Origin: Kordiimonadaceae bacterium | Lineage (GTDB): Bacteria; Pseudomonadota; Alphaproteobacteria; Sphingomonadales; Emcibacteraceae | Direction of reading: 5' to 3' | DNA: 10,655 nucleotides | NCBI GenBank assembly: GCA_018699075.1 | Contig: JABIPV010000378.1 | Coordinates: 1 to 10,655, forward strand | Shown: positions 1 through 5,432 of the stretch, piece by piece | Position numbering within the stretch: the first letter of the stretch is position 1 | How the letters are laid out: each line of letters starts with the position of its first letter | The notes under the pieces: generated by a model | The model's database searches: none | Seen by the model: the letters and a program-made list of their open reading frames with translations, nothing else | Told to the model about the DNA's origin: nothing | Program-made: the position numbers and the translations under genes

Positions 1-361
1 GTCTTAGACCAAGAGCCAAAGCTTTACCGGTTACGAATTTAGTTTGCGGCATTGGCCCTTCGGCACTATCCACAAGCAAAATCACGCCATCAACCATACT
101 AAGAATGCGTTCTACTTCGCCGCCAAAGTCAGCATGTCCTGGTGTGTCGACGATGTTAATACGGTGATCGCCCCAGTCAACCGCCGTACATTTTGCAAAG
201 ATCGTGATACCACGTTCTTTTTCAATTTCGTTGCTGTCCATTGCTAGTTCTTCAACGGCTTCATTATCGCGGTACATTCCGCTTTGCTTGAACATTCCGT
301 CAACGAGAGTGGTTTTTCCGTGGTCAACGTGGGCAATAATGGCAATATTACGTAAGGTCAT
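1..361 (-). CDS. typA: Translational GTPase TypA/BipA, N-terminal part (runs off the window)
   Basis: The gene starts with ATG at 361 and runs off the left edge, leaving 120 complete codons of a protein that usually has about 600 residues. The visible part is the start of the GTP-binding domain: the P-loop AHVDHGKT at residues 10-17, the G2 motif RGIT at 50-53 and the G3 motif DTPGH at 72-76. The NKxD motif would lie just past the edge. The stretch AMDSNEIEKERGIT separates TypA/BipA from EF-Tu, EF-G and LepA, which differ there. Known role of the family: a ribosome-associated GTPase related to EF-G that helps 50S assembly and adaptation to cold and stress; it acts in the cytoplasm. The Shine-Dalgarno sequence is weak, but the start is fixed by the conserved N-terminus. 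A promoter lies about 50 bases upstream, so it is probably transcribed on its own. Confidence 0.96.
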   Translation of the reverse strand, partial: MTLRNIAIIAHVDHGKTTLVDGMFKQSGMYRDNEAVEELAMDSNEIEKERGITIFAKCTAVDWGDHRINIVDTPGHADFGGEVERILSMVDGVILLVDSAEGPMPQTKFVTGKALALGLR

Positions 362-408
362 GTTGTTTAATCGCTAAATAATTTCAGGGGCTTTTTCAAA
401 GTTGGCGC

Positions 409-436
409 AGTATAGCCATCTTTTGTCCATTGTCTA
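409..436 (-). promoter_or_regulatory. Sigma-70-type promoter for typA
   Basis: Read on the minus strand, TAGACA (431-436) and TATACT (409-414) are separated by 16 bases. Each matches the housekeeping consensus at five of six positions. Transcription would start near 402, giving a leader of about 40 nt before the typA ATG. The site sits in the 107-base gap between the end of the peptidase gene and typA. This is a pattern match by eye. Confidence 0.55.
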
Positions 437-468
437 TGTAAACTTGCGAATGTAACTAAAATCTTTTC

Positions 469-2496
469 TTACTTACTTAATACGTTCATTTTCATGGGGG
501 GAGGTGGTGGCGTGGGGACCCTATGCCACTGGAATTCTTTGCCCTTTACGTATTTTTCAAACCACGACATTTCCACGTTCATTTTAGATAATTTATGGCG
601 CAATTCTTTCCAACCATGTTGTTCACGCGGGACGATATAAAGATCGGTATCAACACCATTTGATTTTAACGCGCGGTAAAGTTCGATCGATTGTTGTTTG
701 GGTACCCGTACATCGGCCCCACCAACAATAATCATCGTTGGTGTTTTAACCTTGGCGATGTCTTTAAGTGGCGATTGGTCTCAATATACATCGATCGGTG
801 CGTTTTCTTGCCAAGGGGTGCCACCGAACCAAGGGGTGCGGTAAATGCGAGTGTCGCTTTGGCTATACATTGAAATCCAGTTTACGGTGCCGGCGGCCGA
901 TGATGCGGCTTTAAACCTATCTGTATATGTAATGATTTTATTGGTCATATGTCCGCCGGCGCTGTAGCCCATTTTGACCAATTTATCACCGTCAACTATG
1001 CCTTGTTCAATCAGGTGATCAACGCCCGCCATAACATCAAGGTGGGATTGATTGAAATAATGACCGACCATGTCCCGCACGAATGCGTCACCGTAGCCTA
1101 AACTGCCGCGGTAATTGGGTCTTAAAATTGCGTATCCATTTGTGGCAAGTATGGGGGCGTATGATTCAGGGGCATAAATCCCCCACTGATCGGATGAACG
1201 TGGCCCACCGTGGGTTTGCACGACAAGGGGATAACGCGTGCCTTTTTTATAATTATCAGGATAAATAAGTGTTCCTTCTATTTGTACCCCGTCGGCACCT
1301 TTCCATGTTACTATTTCCTGGGTCGGCAGATCAAATTGTCTCGCTAAATCATTAAAGATATTTGTGACTTGCGTTAGGCGTCCGTTTTTTAAGTGCCAAT
1401 AATCACCATTATTATGGGCGGTACGGATTGATAACGCGTGGCTGTCTGACGGCGGTGAATATTGCCAGTTTCTAACGGTATGTTCGCCGCTGGTAAGTTC
1501 TGTTATCTCACCGGATGCAATATCAAGGCTAAAAAGTTCACTATGAACACCAAGGTTGGCTTTAAAATAAATGCTGTTGCCGTCTTTCGACCAGTGGGCC
1601 TGTTCAATATCATGATCAAAATCACCGAGCATTTGTCTTGCTCTGCCGTTTCCACTTGCAGAAATAATGAATAGATTATCTTCAAAATATGGTTGATCAT
1701 TTTCATTGGTCCAGGCGATATAAAGCACGGATTTGTTATCTGGGGAAAGCTCAACACCCCCTTCAGGGTTTTTATTATATGTCACACGCGTTGCGTCCTG
1801 ACCATCCGCATCCATGATCCAAATTTCACTTTGCAGTGCAGCATCAAGAAGAGGGTTTGGGCTTCTTTGATGAATAATGTTTTTGCCATCGGGGGAGAGT
1901 TTGTAATTCGTAACGCTGAAATCACCATCAGTGACACGGTTTATCAACTTATCTTTTACGGTGATGCGCCAAAGGTGTTTTTGTTGATAATTTTGTTCGA
2001 ACTTAAAAATATCATCTTTTTCTTCTTCGCGCTCAATTTGGTCTTCGCTTTTTTCATCACTAGCGATGAAATAAATTCCATTGCCGTTGGGTGACCACTG
2101 CGCCGAAGAAACGGCAGTATTATGATTTGTAAAGCGGAGGGCCTCACCGCCCGTAGCGGGCATTATATAGACTTGCGGTTTTTCGTCGTTGCCTCTTTTG
2201 CTAATGAAAAGGATTTGTTGACCGTTGGGTGACCATTTTGGCGCGGTCGCATCGGCGACGTTAGAGGACATTTGAACGGGGTTTCTGCCATTGATACCGA
2301 TTTTCCAAATGGTCTTCATATTGAGGTTCGCATCCCAATTGGCGAGGCTTTGAACATAAAGCAGACTATTACCATCGGGGGAGAGCTGCGCATTATTAAG
2401 GGAAGGGACGTTGAGAAGGTCAGCCATGGTCATTGGCTTCGCGTGTGCGCTAAACGAACCGACCAGAAATAATAATATTACAAAGATGTTTTTCAA
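469..2496 (-). pseudogene. Secreted S9-family (prolyl oligopeptidase-like) serine peptidase, interrupted by an in-frame TGA
   Basis: The frame runs from a TTG at 2496 (GGG-type ribosome site at 2503-2505, 6-nt spacing) to TAA at 469 and would encode 675 residues, but codon 572 (781-783) is TGA. Residues 1-19 form a signal peptide ending in AHA. Residues of about 25-380 carry repeated SPDG/SPNG-type motifs of a TolB/DPP-IV-like beta-propeller. The alpha/beta-hydrolase domain follows, with HGGP (429-432), RPNYRGS and the nucleophile elbow GYSAGG with Ser512. The other two triad residues lie beyond the stop: Asp595 in GGADVRVP and His627 in REQHGW. Family members cleave peptides, often after proline, in the periplasm. 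The stop falls where relatives usually read Tyr-Trp before a (D/E)-x-SPL stretch, so a TGG to TGA change is likely. A product ending at 571 residues should be inactive. The 103 codons beyond the stop stay open and conserved, so the lesion is recent or a sequencing error. The tail contains five consecutive prolines (663-667). Confidence 0.85.
781..783 (-). other. In-frame TGA in the S9 peptidase gene
   Basis: The codon at 783-781 on the minus strand is TGA, and the frame stays open on both sides. The reading is IDVY-stop-DQSPLKD, where the family usually has a Trp. One G-to-A transition from TGG explains it. No shift of frame is needed: the codon after the stop begins at 780, and the ATG at 735 is in the same frame. 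Confidence 0.9.
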
Positions 2497-2570
2497 AACT
2501 TACCCTTTTTGTTGATTATTTTAAAAAGAGCTTATCAGTTCATTTTAGGTTTTGCAAATTAGGTTTGGGC

Positions 2571-3380
2571 CTAAGAAAATAACCATGCAATGCCGATGGG
2601 AAAGGCCGGTATAATTAGTCGAATGAAGGGCGTAGTATATTCACCCGGTAACATATTGATGAAATTTTCCGTATAGAAAATACCAATTAATATCAGCAGG
2701 GAAAATGCCAGGCTTGGGTCAACATTAAACATCTGCATGGCCACACATAGAATGATTAAATATCCGGGATAAAGTGCAGACGCGCCAAAAGGAAATTTTG
2801 GATGCGGAAAATTAAGTATTAAATAAGTACCAAGCGCCGCAATTAATATCATCATCAGGTTTTCACTTAAGGGAATATCTGCGCCCTGGGAAATAACATA
2901 TAACCCAACAGCCGCCCAGAACAGGGCCACGGGCGCCTGAAGATCGTTATATTGAATATCTTCCATTTTTAAGAATAATATAATCGACAAAATAGTGACA
3001 AACGCCAATGAATAAAGATCGCCCTTTGCCACGGGAAAGGTTGTGTTATTGGCATAAATCCAAAACACAACAAGGATCATCAGCGCAATATGAACATGGG
3101 GTGATATTAAATTCATTTTTGGATAACGGTCTTGTAAAAAACCAAAACACAGTGAGATTAGTGAAATCCAAAATAACTGATCGGTATTTGTCCGTACGGG
3201 TAATGTGGGAAAGCCGTAAAATATCAATAACGTAATGATGAAGGCAATGATCAGAGATGAATTGGCCAAGGTATGCCCCAGACCCTCACCAGCAAAATAA
3301 CGAAATAAGCCATGACCAATTATCGTGATCAAAAATGGCAAGACCATTAACATGATAATCGGTTCATTAAAATTGAGCAC
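2571..3380 (-). CDS. Polytopic inner-membrane protein of unknown function
   Basis: This encodes a 269-residue protein that I do not recognise. It is very hydrophobic, with roughly eight to ten membrane segments, for example near residues 8-24, 41-57, 68-82, 94-110, 122-137, 150-165, 174-190, 203-218, 224-238 and 252-268. Short polar loops contain PHVH (94-97), KMEDIQYND (138-146) and FPHPKFPFG (191-199). No signal peptide cleavage site or catalytic motif stands out. The chosen start is GTG at 3380, supported by AAGGGG at 3391-3396 with a 10-nt spacing. An ATG at codon 10 (3353) is the alternative. The S9 peptidase gene begins 75 bases downstream on the same strand with no terminator visible between them, so co-transcription is possible. 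A transporter or a membrane glycosyltransferase-like protein would both fit; nothing in the sequence decides. Confidence 0.82.
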   Translation of the reverse strand: MLNFNEPIIMLMVLPFLITIIGHGLFRYFAGEGLGHTLANSSLIIAFIITLLIFYGFPTLPVRTNTDQLFWISLISLCFGFLQDRYPKMNLISPHVHIALMILVVFWIYANNTTFPVAKGDLYSLAFVTILSIILFLKMEDIQYNDLQAPVALFWAAVGLYVISQGADIPLSENLMMILIAALGTYLILNFPHPKFPFGASALYPGYLIILCVAMQMFNVDPSLAFSLLILIGIFYTENFINMLPGEYTTPFIRLIIPAFPIGIAWLFS

Positions 3381-3515
3381 TTAATTTTTTCCCCTTAATG
3401 GTGAACACATGATTTATATTTATAGGAATTATAATTTTCGAACAACAGGCTTTTTTTAAAGATTCTTTTTTGTTTTTAGTGTTTAGGGACGTTTTGGTTA
3501 AAAAAAAGAGCTTTT

Positions 3516-3539
3516 TATCACAAAAAAGTGATTGTGATA
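3516..3539. repeat. Inverted repeat TATCACA-N10-TGTGATA
   Basis: Seven-base arms at 3516-3522 and 3533-3539 are exact inverted repeats. They lie about 140 bases upstream of the membrane-protein start on the minus strand. The half-sites face the opposite way from a CRP site (TGTGA then TCACA). An operator is possible, but chance is not excluded in such A/T-rich DNA. Apart from this repeat and the bracketed segment, I see nothing definite in 3381-3860. Confidence 0.25.
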
Positions 3540-3680
3540 TTTTTGCTGCACATGGGGTCAAATTTACTCAAAAGTGTTGAGATTTAGCCGTTTTAAGCAC
3601 ATTCATAAGTGTAACATAAAAGACACAGTGTGGCATTTTTGTTTATGCTAAGTTATTGTAAAATAAAGGTAAAATAAGGC

Positions 3681-3708
3681 TTGCAATATGATTTGAAATG
3701 ACTAATTT
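3681..3708 (+). promoter_or_regulatory. Possible promoter for the plus-strand small RNA
   Basis: TTGCAA at 3681-3686 and TAATTT at 3703-3708 are separated by 16 bases. Both are imperfect matches to the -35 and -10 consensus. Transcription would begin around 3714-3716, just in front of the candidate small RNA. The call leans on the strong terminator 100 bases downstream more than on the hexamers themselves. Confidence 0.35.
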
Positions 3709-3714
3709 TAAGTT

Positions 3715-3815
3715 ATCGCAGTCTTCTTGGTGTAGGAACGATTGCAAAGCTGAAAGAGTATTTCCTCCATTTACTTGGGCCATCCTGAAAAATCAGGATG
3801 GCTCTTTTCTTTTTT
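3715..3815 (+). ncRNA. Candidate trans-acting small RNA of about 100 nt
   Basis: No reading frame on the plus strand explains the strong intrinsic terminator at 3779-3815, and a promoter-like sequence lies about 100 bases in front of it. The intervening sequence contains UUCCUCC at 3762-3768, apparently single-stranded just before the terminator stem. A run like this is complementary to Shine-Dalgarno sequences. Many Hfq-dependent small RNAs of Alphaproteobacteria carry similar CCUCC seeds next to a terminator with a U-tail. A short upstream pairing, AGGAA with UUCCU, could form an alternative hairpin that hides the seed. It does not match 6S, 4.5S, tmRNA or a riboswitch that I can recognise. 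The transcript would point towards the 3' end of the lipoprotein gene, which runs the opposite way. A transcript belonging to a mobile element is the main alternative. Confidence 0.42.
3779..3815 (+). terminator. Strong intrinsic terminator, plus strand
   Basis: A perfect 10-bp stem, GCCATCCTGA (3779-3788) with TCAGGATGGC (3793-3802), closes an AAAA loop and is followed by TCTTTTCTTTTTT (3803-3815). On the minus strand the hairpin has no T-run after it, so it terminates plus-strand transcription only. Confidence 0.85.
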
Positions 3816-3860
3816 GGGGGTGTGATTATTAATTTACTCTGACCCCTTTGATCGATTAAA

Positions 3861-4337
3861 TTATTTCAATTTCGTCATATATACTGCGATATGCTGATAA
3901 ATTTTGATTTTATCAACGCGCGTAATCGGTCCGCTCTGTGTAGGGTCCGGATAAAAGTTTGTGCCGTCAAAAAAACCGGAATTTGGAGGTCGTTTTATCG
4001 TGGTACTATTTGTTTTGGTTTGAATATATTTTCTTGACAATAGAATATGTGTCGCACCGATTTTTTTTGCCTGATTTATAGAATGTCCGTTAGTGCGAAG
4101 TTTACTATTAAATGAACTTGTTCCTAGTACGACATAGTTATCATCTTTGAATTTCACCATTTCATTTTCAATGTTTTCACATTGAATTAAATCAGGTTCC
4201 TGATTTTCGGTTAACATAACAAAATTGGAATTAGAATTTGAACTACTAGATACAGGGAGATAGGATATGCTATAGGGATTGCTGGCGCAGCTAGCTAAGA
4301 AATAGCACATGCACAAAATTGATGTTCTATTTACCAT
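3861..4337 (-). CDS. Small putative lipoprotein of unknown function
   Basis: This encodes a 158-residue protein. The N-terminus has a short hydrophobic stretch and a lipobox LASC with the lipidation cysteine at residue 17, so it should be exported and anchored by signal peptidase II. A Ser/Asn-rich linker follows (about 28-39). The folded part spans about 45-158, with YVVLGTSSFN (68-77), INQAKKIGATHILLSRK (87-103), a Pro/Gly-rich region (117-137) and an aromatic end, IYQHIAVYMTK. I recall similar patterns (an LG-SSF motif, then A-K-x-GAT) in uncharacterised bacterial lipoproteins but cannot name a family. ATG at 4337 is preceded by AGAGGA (4345-4350) with a 7-nt gap. The gene lies in A/T-rich DNA with the next secreted-protein gene 95 bases upstream on the same strand. 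G+C is low: about 30% in the stretch 4201-4260, counted by hand. Confidence 0.8.
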   Translation of the reverse strand: MVNRTSILCMCYFLASCASNPYSISYLPVSSSSNSNSNFVMLTENQEPDLIQCENIENEMVKFKDDNYVVLGTSSFNSKLRTNGHSINQAKKIGATHILLSRKYIQTKTNSTTIKRPPNSGFFDGTNFYPDPTQSGPITRVDKIKIYQHIAVYMTKLK

Positions 4338-4377
4338 TATAAATTCCTCTTAAAAAGAATGATATAAGTCGATTTCT

Positions 4378-4393
4378 ATAAAATTAATTTTAT
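4378..4393. repeat. Perfect 16-base palindrome upstream of the lipoprotein gene
   Basis: ATAAAATTAATTTTAT is its own reverse complement. It sits 41-56 bases upstream of the lipoprotein start, a usual place for an operator or for promoter-proximal control. Its composition is nearly pure A/T, so chance occurrence in this region is a real possibility. Confidence 0.3.
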
Positions 4394-4432
4394 CCATCCA
4401 TGTTAGGCAATTTGATTTAATTATAGGTATCT

Positions 4433-5023
4433 CTATTTTTTATTTTCAACCGAAAAAGATAAATTTGTTAAATATTTATTCAAATCTTCCCAATTAATTA
4501 AAACTCCTATTATTTGAACTAAATAATAATCCGAATAATCCGAATTTGCAGACGTATTGTTAAACTCAAAATCAAGGTTTTTTGTTCTAAAGTAATTAGG
4601 AATTTTAACACGGTGCGCAGATTTTTTCACCCACTTCTCATCAGTTATGATTTCCATTAAGGAGTCAAATTCAAAAATACCATCGGTTATTGGAAATTTA
4701 ACTGAGTTTTGAGTTTCATCAATAAATAGTAGGTATTCACTTCCAACTTTTAAACTCAAAATTTCTTGAAAGTTGATCGTAGCCGTTGGCTTTCCTTTAA
4801 ATGATGAAATAACTTTGGCATTGTAATTAAACAATACCCCTGTATCATTTATTTCATCTGAGATATTTGCTCCAGTCACTTTTACTTGAGCTACTATATT
4901 AGATGACTTATAAAGCTCTTGTATCGTCACATCAGCTAGCGTAAGAGCATGGGAATTTATATTAAATAAACACATAAATCCTATAAGTATAAAACAACAT
5001 TTAACTTTATTTCTTATAATCAA
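4433..5023 (-). CDS. Sec-secreted protein of unknown function
   Basis: Read from the TTG at 5023 this is a 196-residue protein; from the TTG at 5035 it would have 200. A TGA directly precedes 5035, so the start cannot lie further out. The GGGGG run at 5029-5033 serves only the 5023 start (5-nt spacing), so I prefer that one. A basic n-region (RNKVK), a hydrophobic core and a cleavage site after SHA, just before LTLADV, form a clear signal peptide. The mature part starts with a helix-like LADVTIQELYKSSNIVAQVKV and continues with alternating strands, including VGSEYLLFID. This layout recalls uncharacterised periplasmic proteins with a start like 'L..L...S..IV.g.V'. No cysteines or catalytic motifs remain after cleavage. 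G+C is very low: 47 of 180 bases in 4441-4620, counted by hand. That contrasts with the gene to its right and suggests different ancestry or weak constraint. Confidence 0.75.
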   Translation of the reverse strand: MIIRNKVKCCFILIGFMCLFNINSHALTLADVTIQELYKSSNIVAQVKVTGANISDEINDTGVLFNYNAKVISSFKGKPTATINFQEILSLKVGSEYLLFIDETQNSVKFPITDGIFEFDSLMEIITDEKWVKKSAHRVKIPNYFRTKNLDFEFNNTSANSDYSDYYLVQIIGVLINWEDLNKYLTNLSFSVENKK

Positions 5024-5028
5024 ATCAT

Positions 5029-5045
5029 CCCCCAATCATTGGGGG
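5029..5045. promoter_or_regulatory. Perfect inverted repeat covering the ribosome binding site of the secreted-protein gene
   Basis: The arms CCCCCAAT (5029-5036) and ATTGGGGG (5038-5045) surround one base. In the minus-strand transcript the GGGGG that would serve as ribosome site pairs with CCCCC five to fifteen bases before it, leaving a 7-nt loop. This would hide the ribosome site. As DNA it could equally be a repressor operator. Confidence 0.45.
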
Positions 5046-5106
5046 CAATGTAAAGTGATTTTTGTGATGATAAAGACCCCAAGTCATTTCCCCCATTATT
5101 GGATTA

Positions 5107-5126
5107 ATGTTTATGTGAATAAACAT
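5107..5126. repeat. Short perfect hairpin in the gene-free stretch 5046-5432
   Basis: ATGTTTAT (5107-5114) and ATAAACAT (5119-5126) can form an 8-bp stem with a GTGA loop. It lies 72-91 bases upstream of the secreted-protein gene and in front of the plus-strand terminator at 5201. It could be an operator or part of an RNA structure. Confidence 0.3.
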
Positions 5127-5200
5127 AGCATTAAATGATTATTTATAAAACCATGTCTATCCATAAATAACTTAAAGTATTTTTAGGTGTAATTCAAATA

Positions 5201-5230
5201 GTCCCTCTTTGAGGGGCTTTTATTTGTTTT
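5201..5230 (+). terminator. Intrinsic terminator, plus strand, with no gene in front of it
   Basis: GTCCCTC (5201-5207) and GAGGGGC (5211-5217) form a 7-bp stem with one G-U pair around a TTT loop. TTTTATTTGTTTT follows at 5218-5230. There is no plus-strand coding sequence upstream, and the minus-strand reading has no T-run. A short unannotated transcript from 5046-5200 is one explanation. A terminator stopping stray antisense transcription is another. Confidence 0.6.
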
Positions 5231-5266
5231 GGAATGGATTACGGCCTTCGCCGCAATGACGGGGGA
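5231..5266 (-). repeat. Partial copy of a dispersed palindromic repeat
   Basis: On the minus strand this reads CCCCCGTCATTGCGGCGAAG and then GCCGTAATCCATTCC. It resembles the left arm of the full repeat at 5300-5388 (shared CGTCAT, a GCGG-A-GGC core, then ATCCATT). Elements starting CGTCATTGC or CGTCATCC are abundant between genes in many Alphaproteobacteria. Only one arm is present. It begins directly after the terminator T-run. Confidence 0.55.
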
Positions 5267-5299
5267 GTGGGAGAGTTGCTTTTCATTAAAATTCCATAA

Positions 5300-5388
5300 C
5301 GTCATCCTCGCGGAGGCGGGGATCCATTTCTATGCTGATAGATTTATCCATTTAGAAATGGATCCCCGGGTCAAGCCCGAGGATGACG
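5300..5388. repeat. Full palindromic intergenic repeat element, 89 bp
   Basis: The outer arms CGTCATCCTCG (5300-5310) and CGAGGATGACG (5378-5388) are exact inverted repeats. The inner arms, 15 bases each (5318-5332 and 5353-5367, core GGGGATCCATTTCTA), are also exact. Unequal GC-rich pieces separate outer from inner arms, and a 20-base loop joins the inner ones. This is the structure of a mobile, REP/MITE-like intergenic element of the type common in Alphaproteobacteria. It lies 44 bases past the 3' end of the DUF5107 gene, so the hairpin may end or protect that transcript. Confidence 0.8.
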
Positions 5389-5432
5389 GTGTGGTGTGTT
5401 AGGTGTTGTTTAAATTGGCAGTGTTTTCTTTT

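Larger units (their letters stand above)
3554..3846. repeat. 293-bp gene-free segment bracketed by inverted GGGGTCA / TGACCCC motifs
   Basis: The left boundary reads GGGGTCA followed by AATTTACTC (3554-3569). The right boundary reads AATTTACTC followed by TGACCCC (3831-3846). The heptamers are inverted relative to each other, while the nonamer is a direct repeat. The right end read backwards, GGGGTCAGAGTAAATT, resembles sequences I recall near IS200/REP-associated Y1 transposases in other proteobacteria; that link is from memory. The segment contains no credible protein gene. It contains the candidate small RNA and terminator listed separately. It could be a non-autonomous mobile or REP-like element. 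Confidence 0.4.

Noticed and set aside
469..735. An independent 88-residue protein starting at 735
   Set aside because: It is in the same frame as the peptidase and carries that family's Asp and His motifs, so it is the cut-off C-terminal part and not a separate gene. It begins in the middle of a beta-strand and has no ribosome site of its own that I can see.
1693..2094. A 133-codon open frame on the plus strand opposite the peptidase gene
   Set aside because: It lies wholly inside the peptidase reading frame, its translation has no family resemblance, and it has no ribosome site. It is an antisense shadow. The same holds for the frame at 5963-6388 opposite the DUF5107 gene.
781..2496. A recoded TGA (UGA as tryptophan or selenocysteine) in the S9 peptidase
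   Set aside because: All other tryptophans in the window are TGG and no other in-frame TGA is seen inside genes. The position is an ordinary structural Trp, not a redox site. No convincing SECIS-like hairpin was noticed after it. A nonsense mutation or base error is simpler.
3630..3650. A sigma-54 promoter (TGGCAT then a distal GC)
   Set aside because: The distance between the GG and GC elements is 13 bases, where the consensus needs 10.
3715..3815. A c-di-GMP-I riboswitch, suggested by the GCAAAGC string
   Set aside because: Only that short string matches. The other conserved pieces of the riboswitch are absent, and no downstream gene on the plus strand could be controlled.
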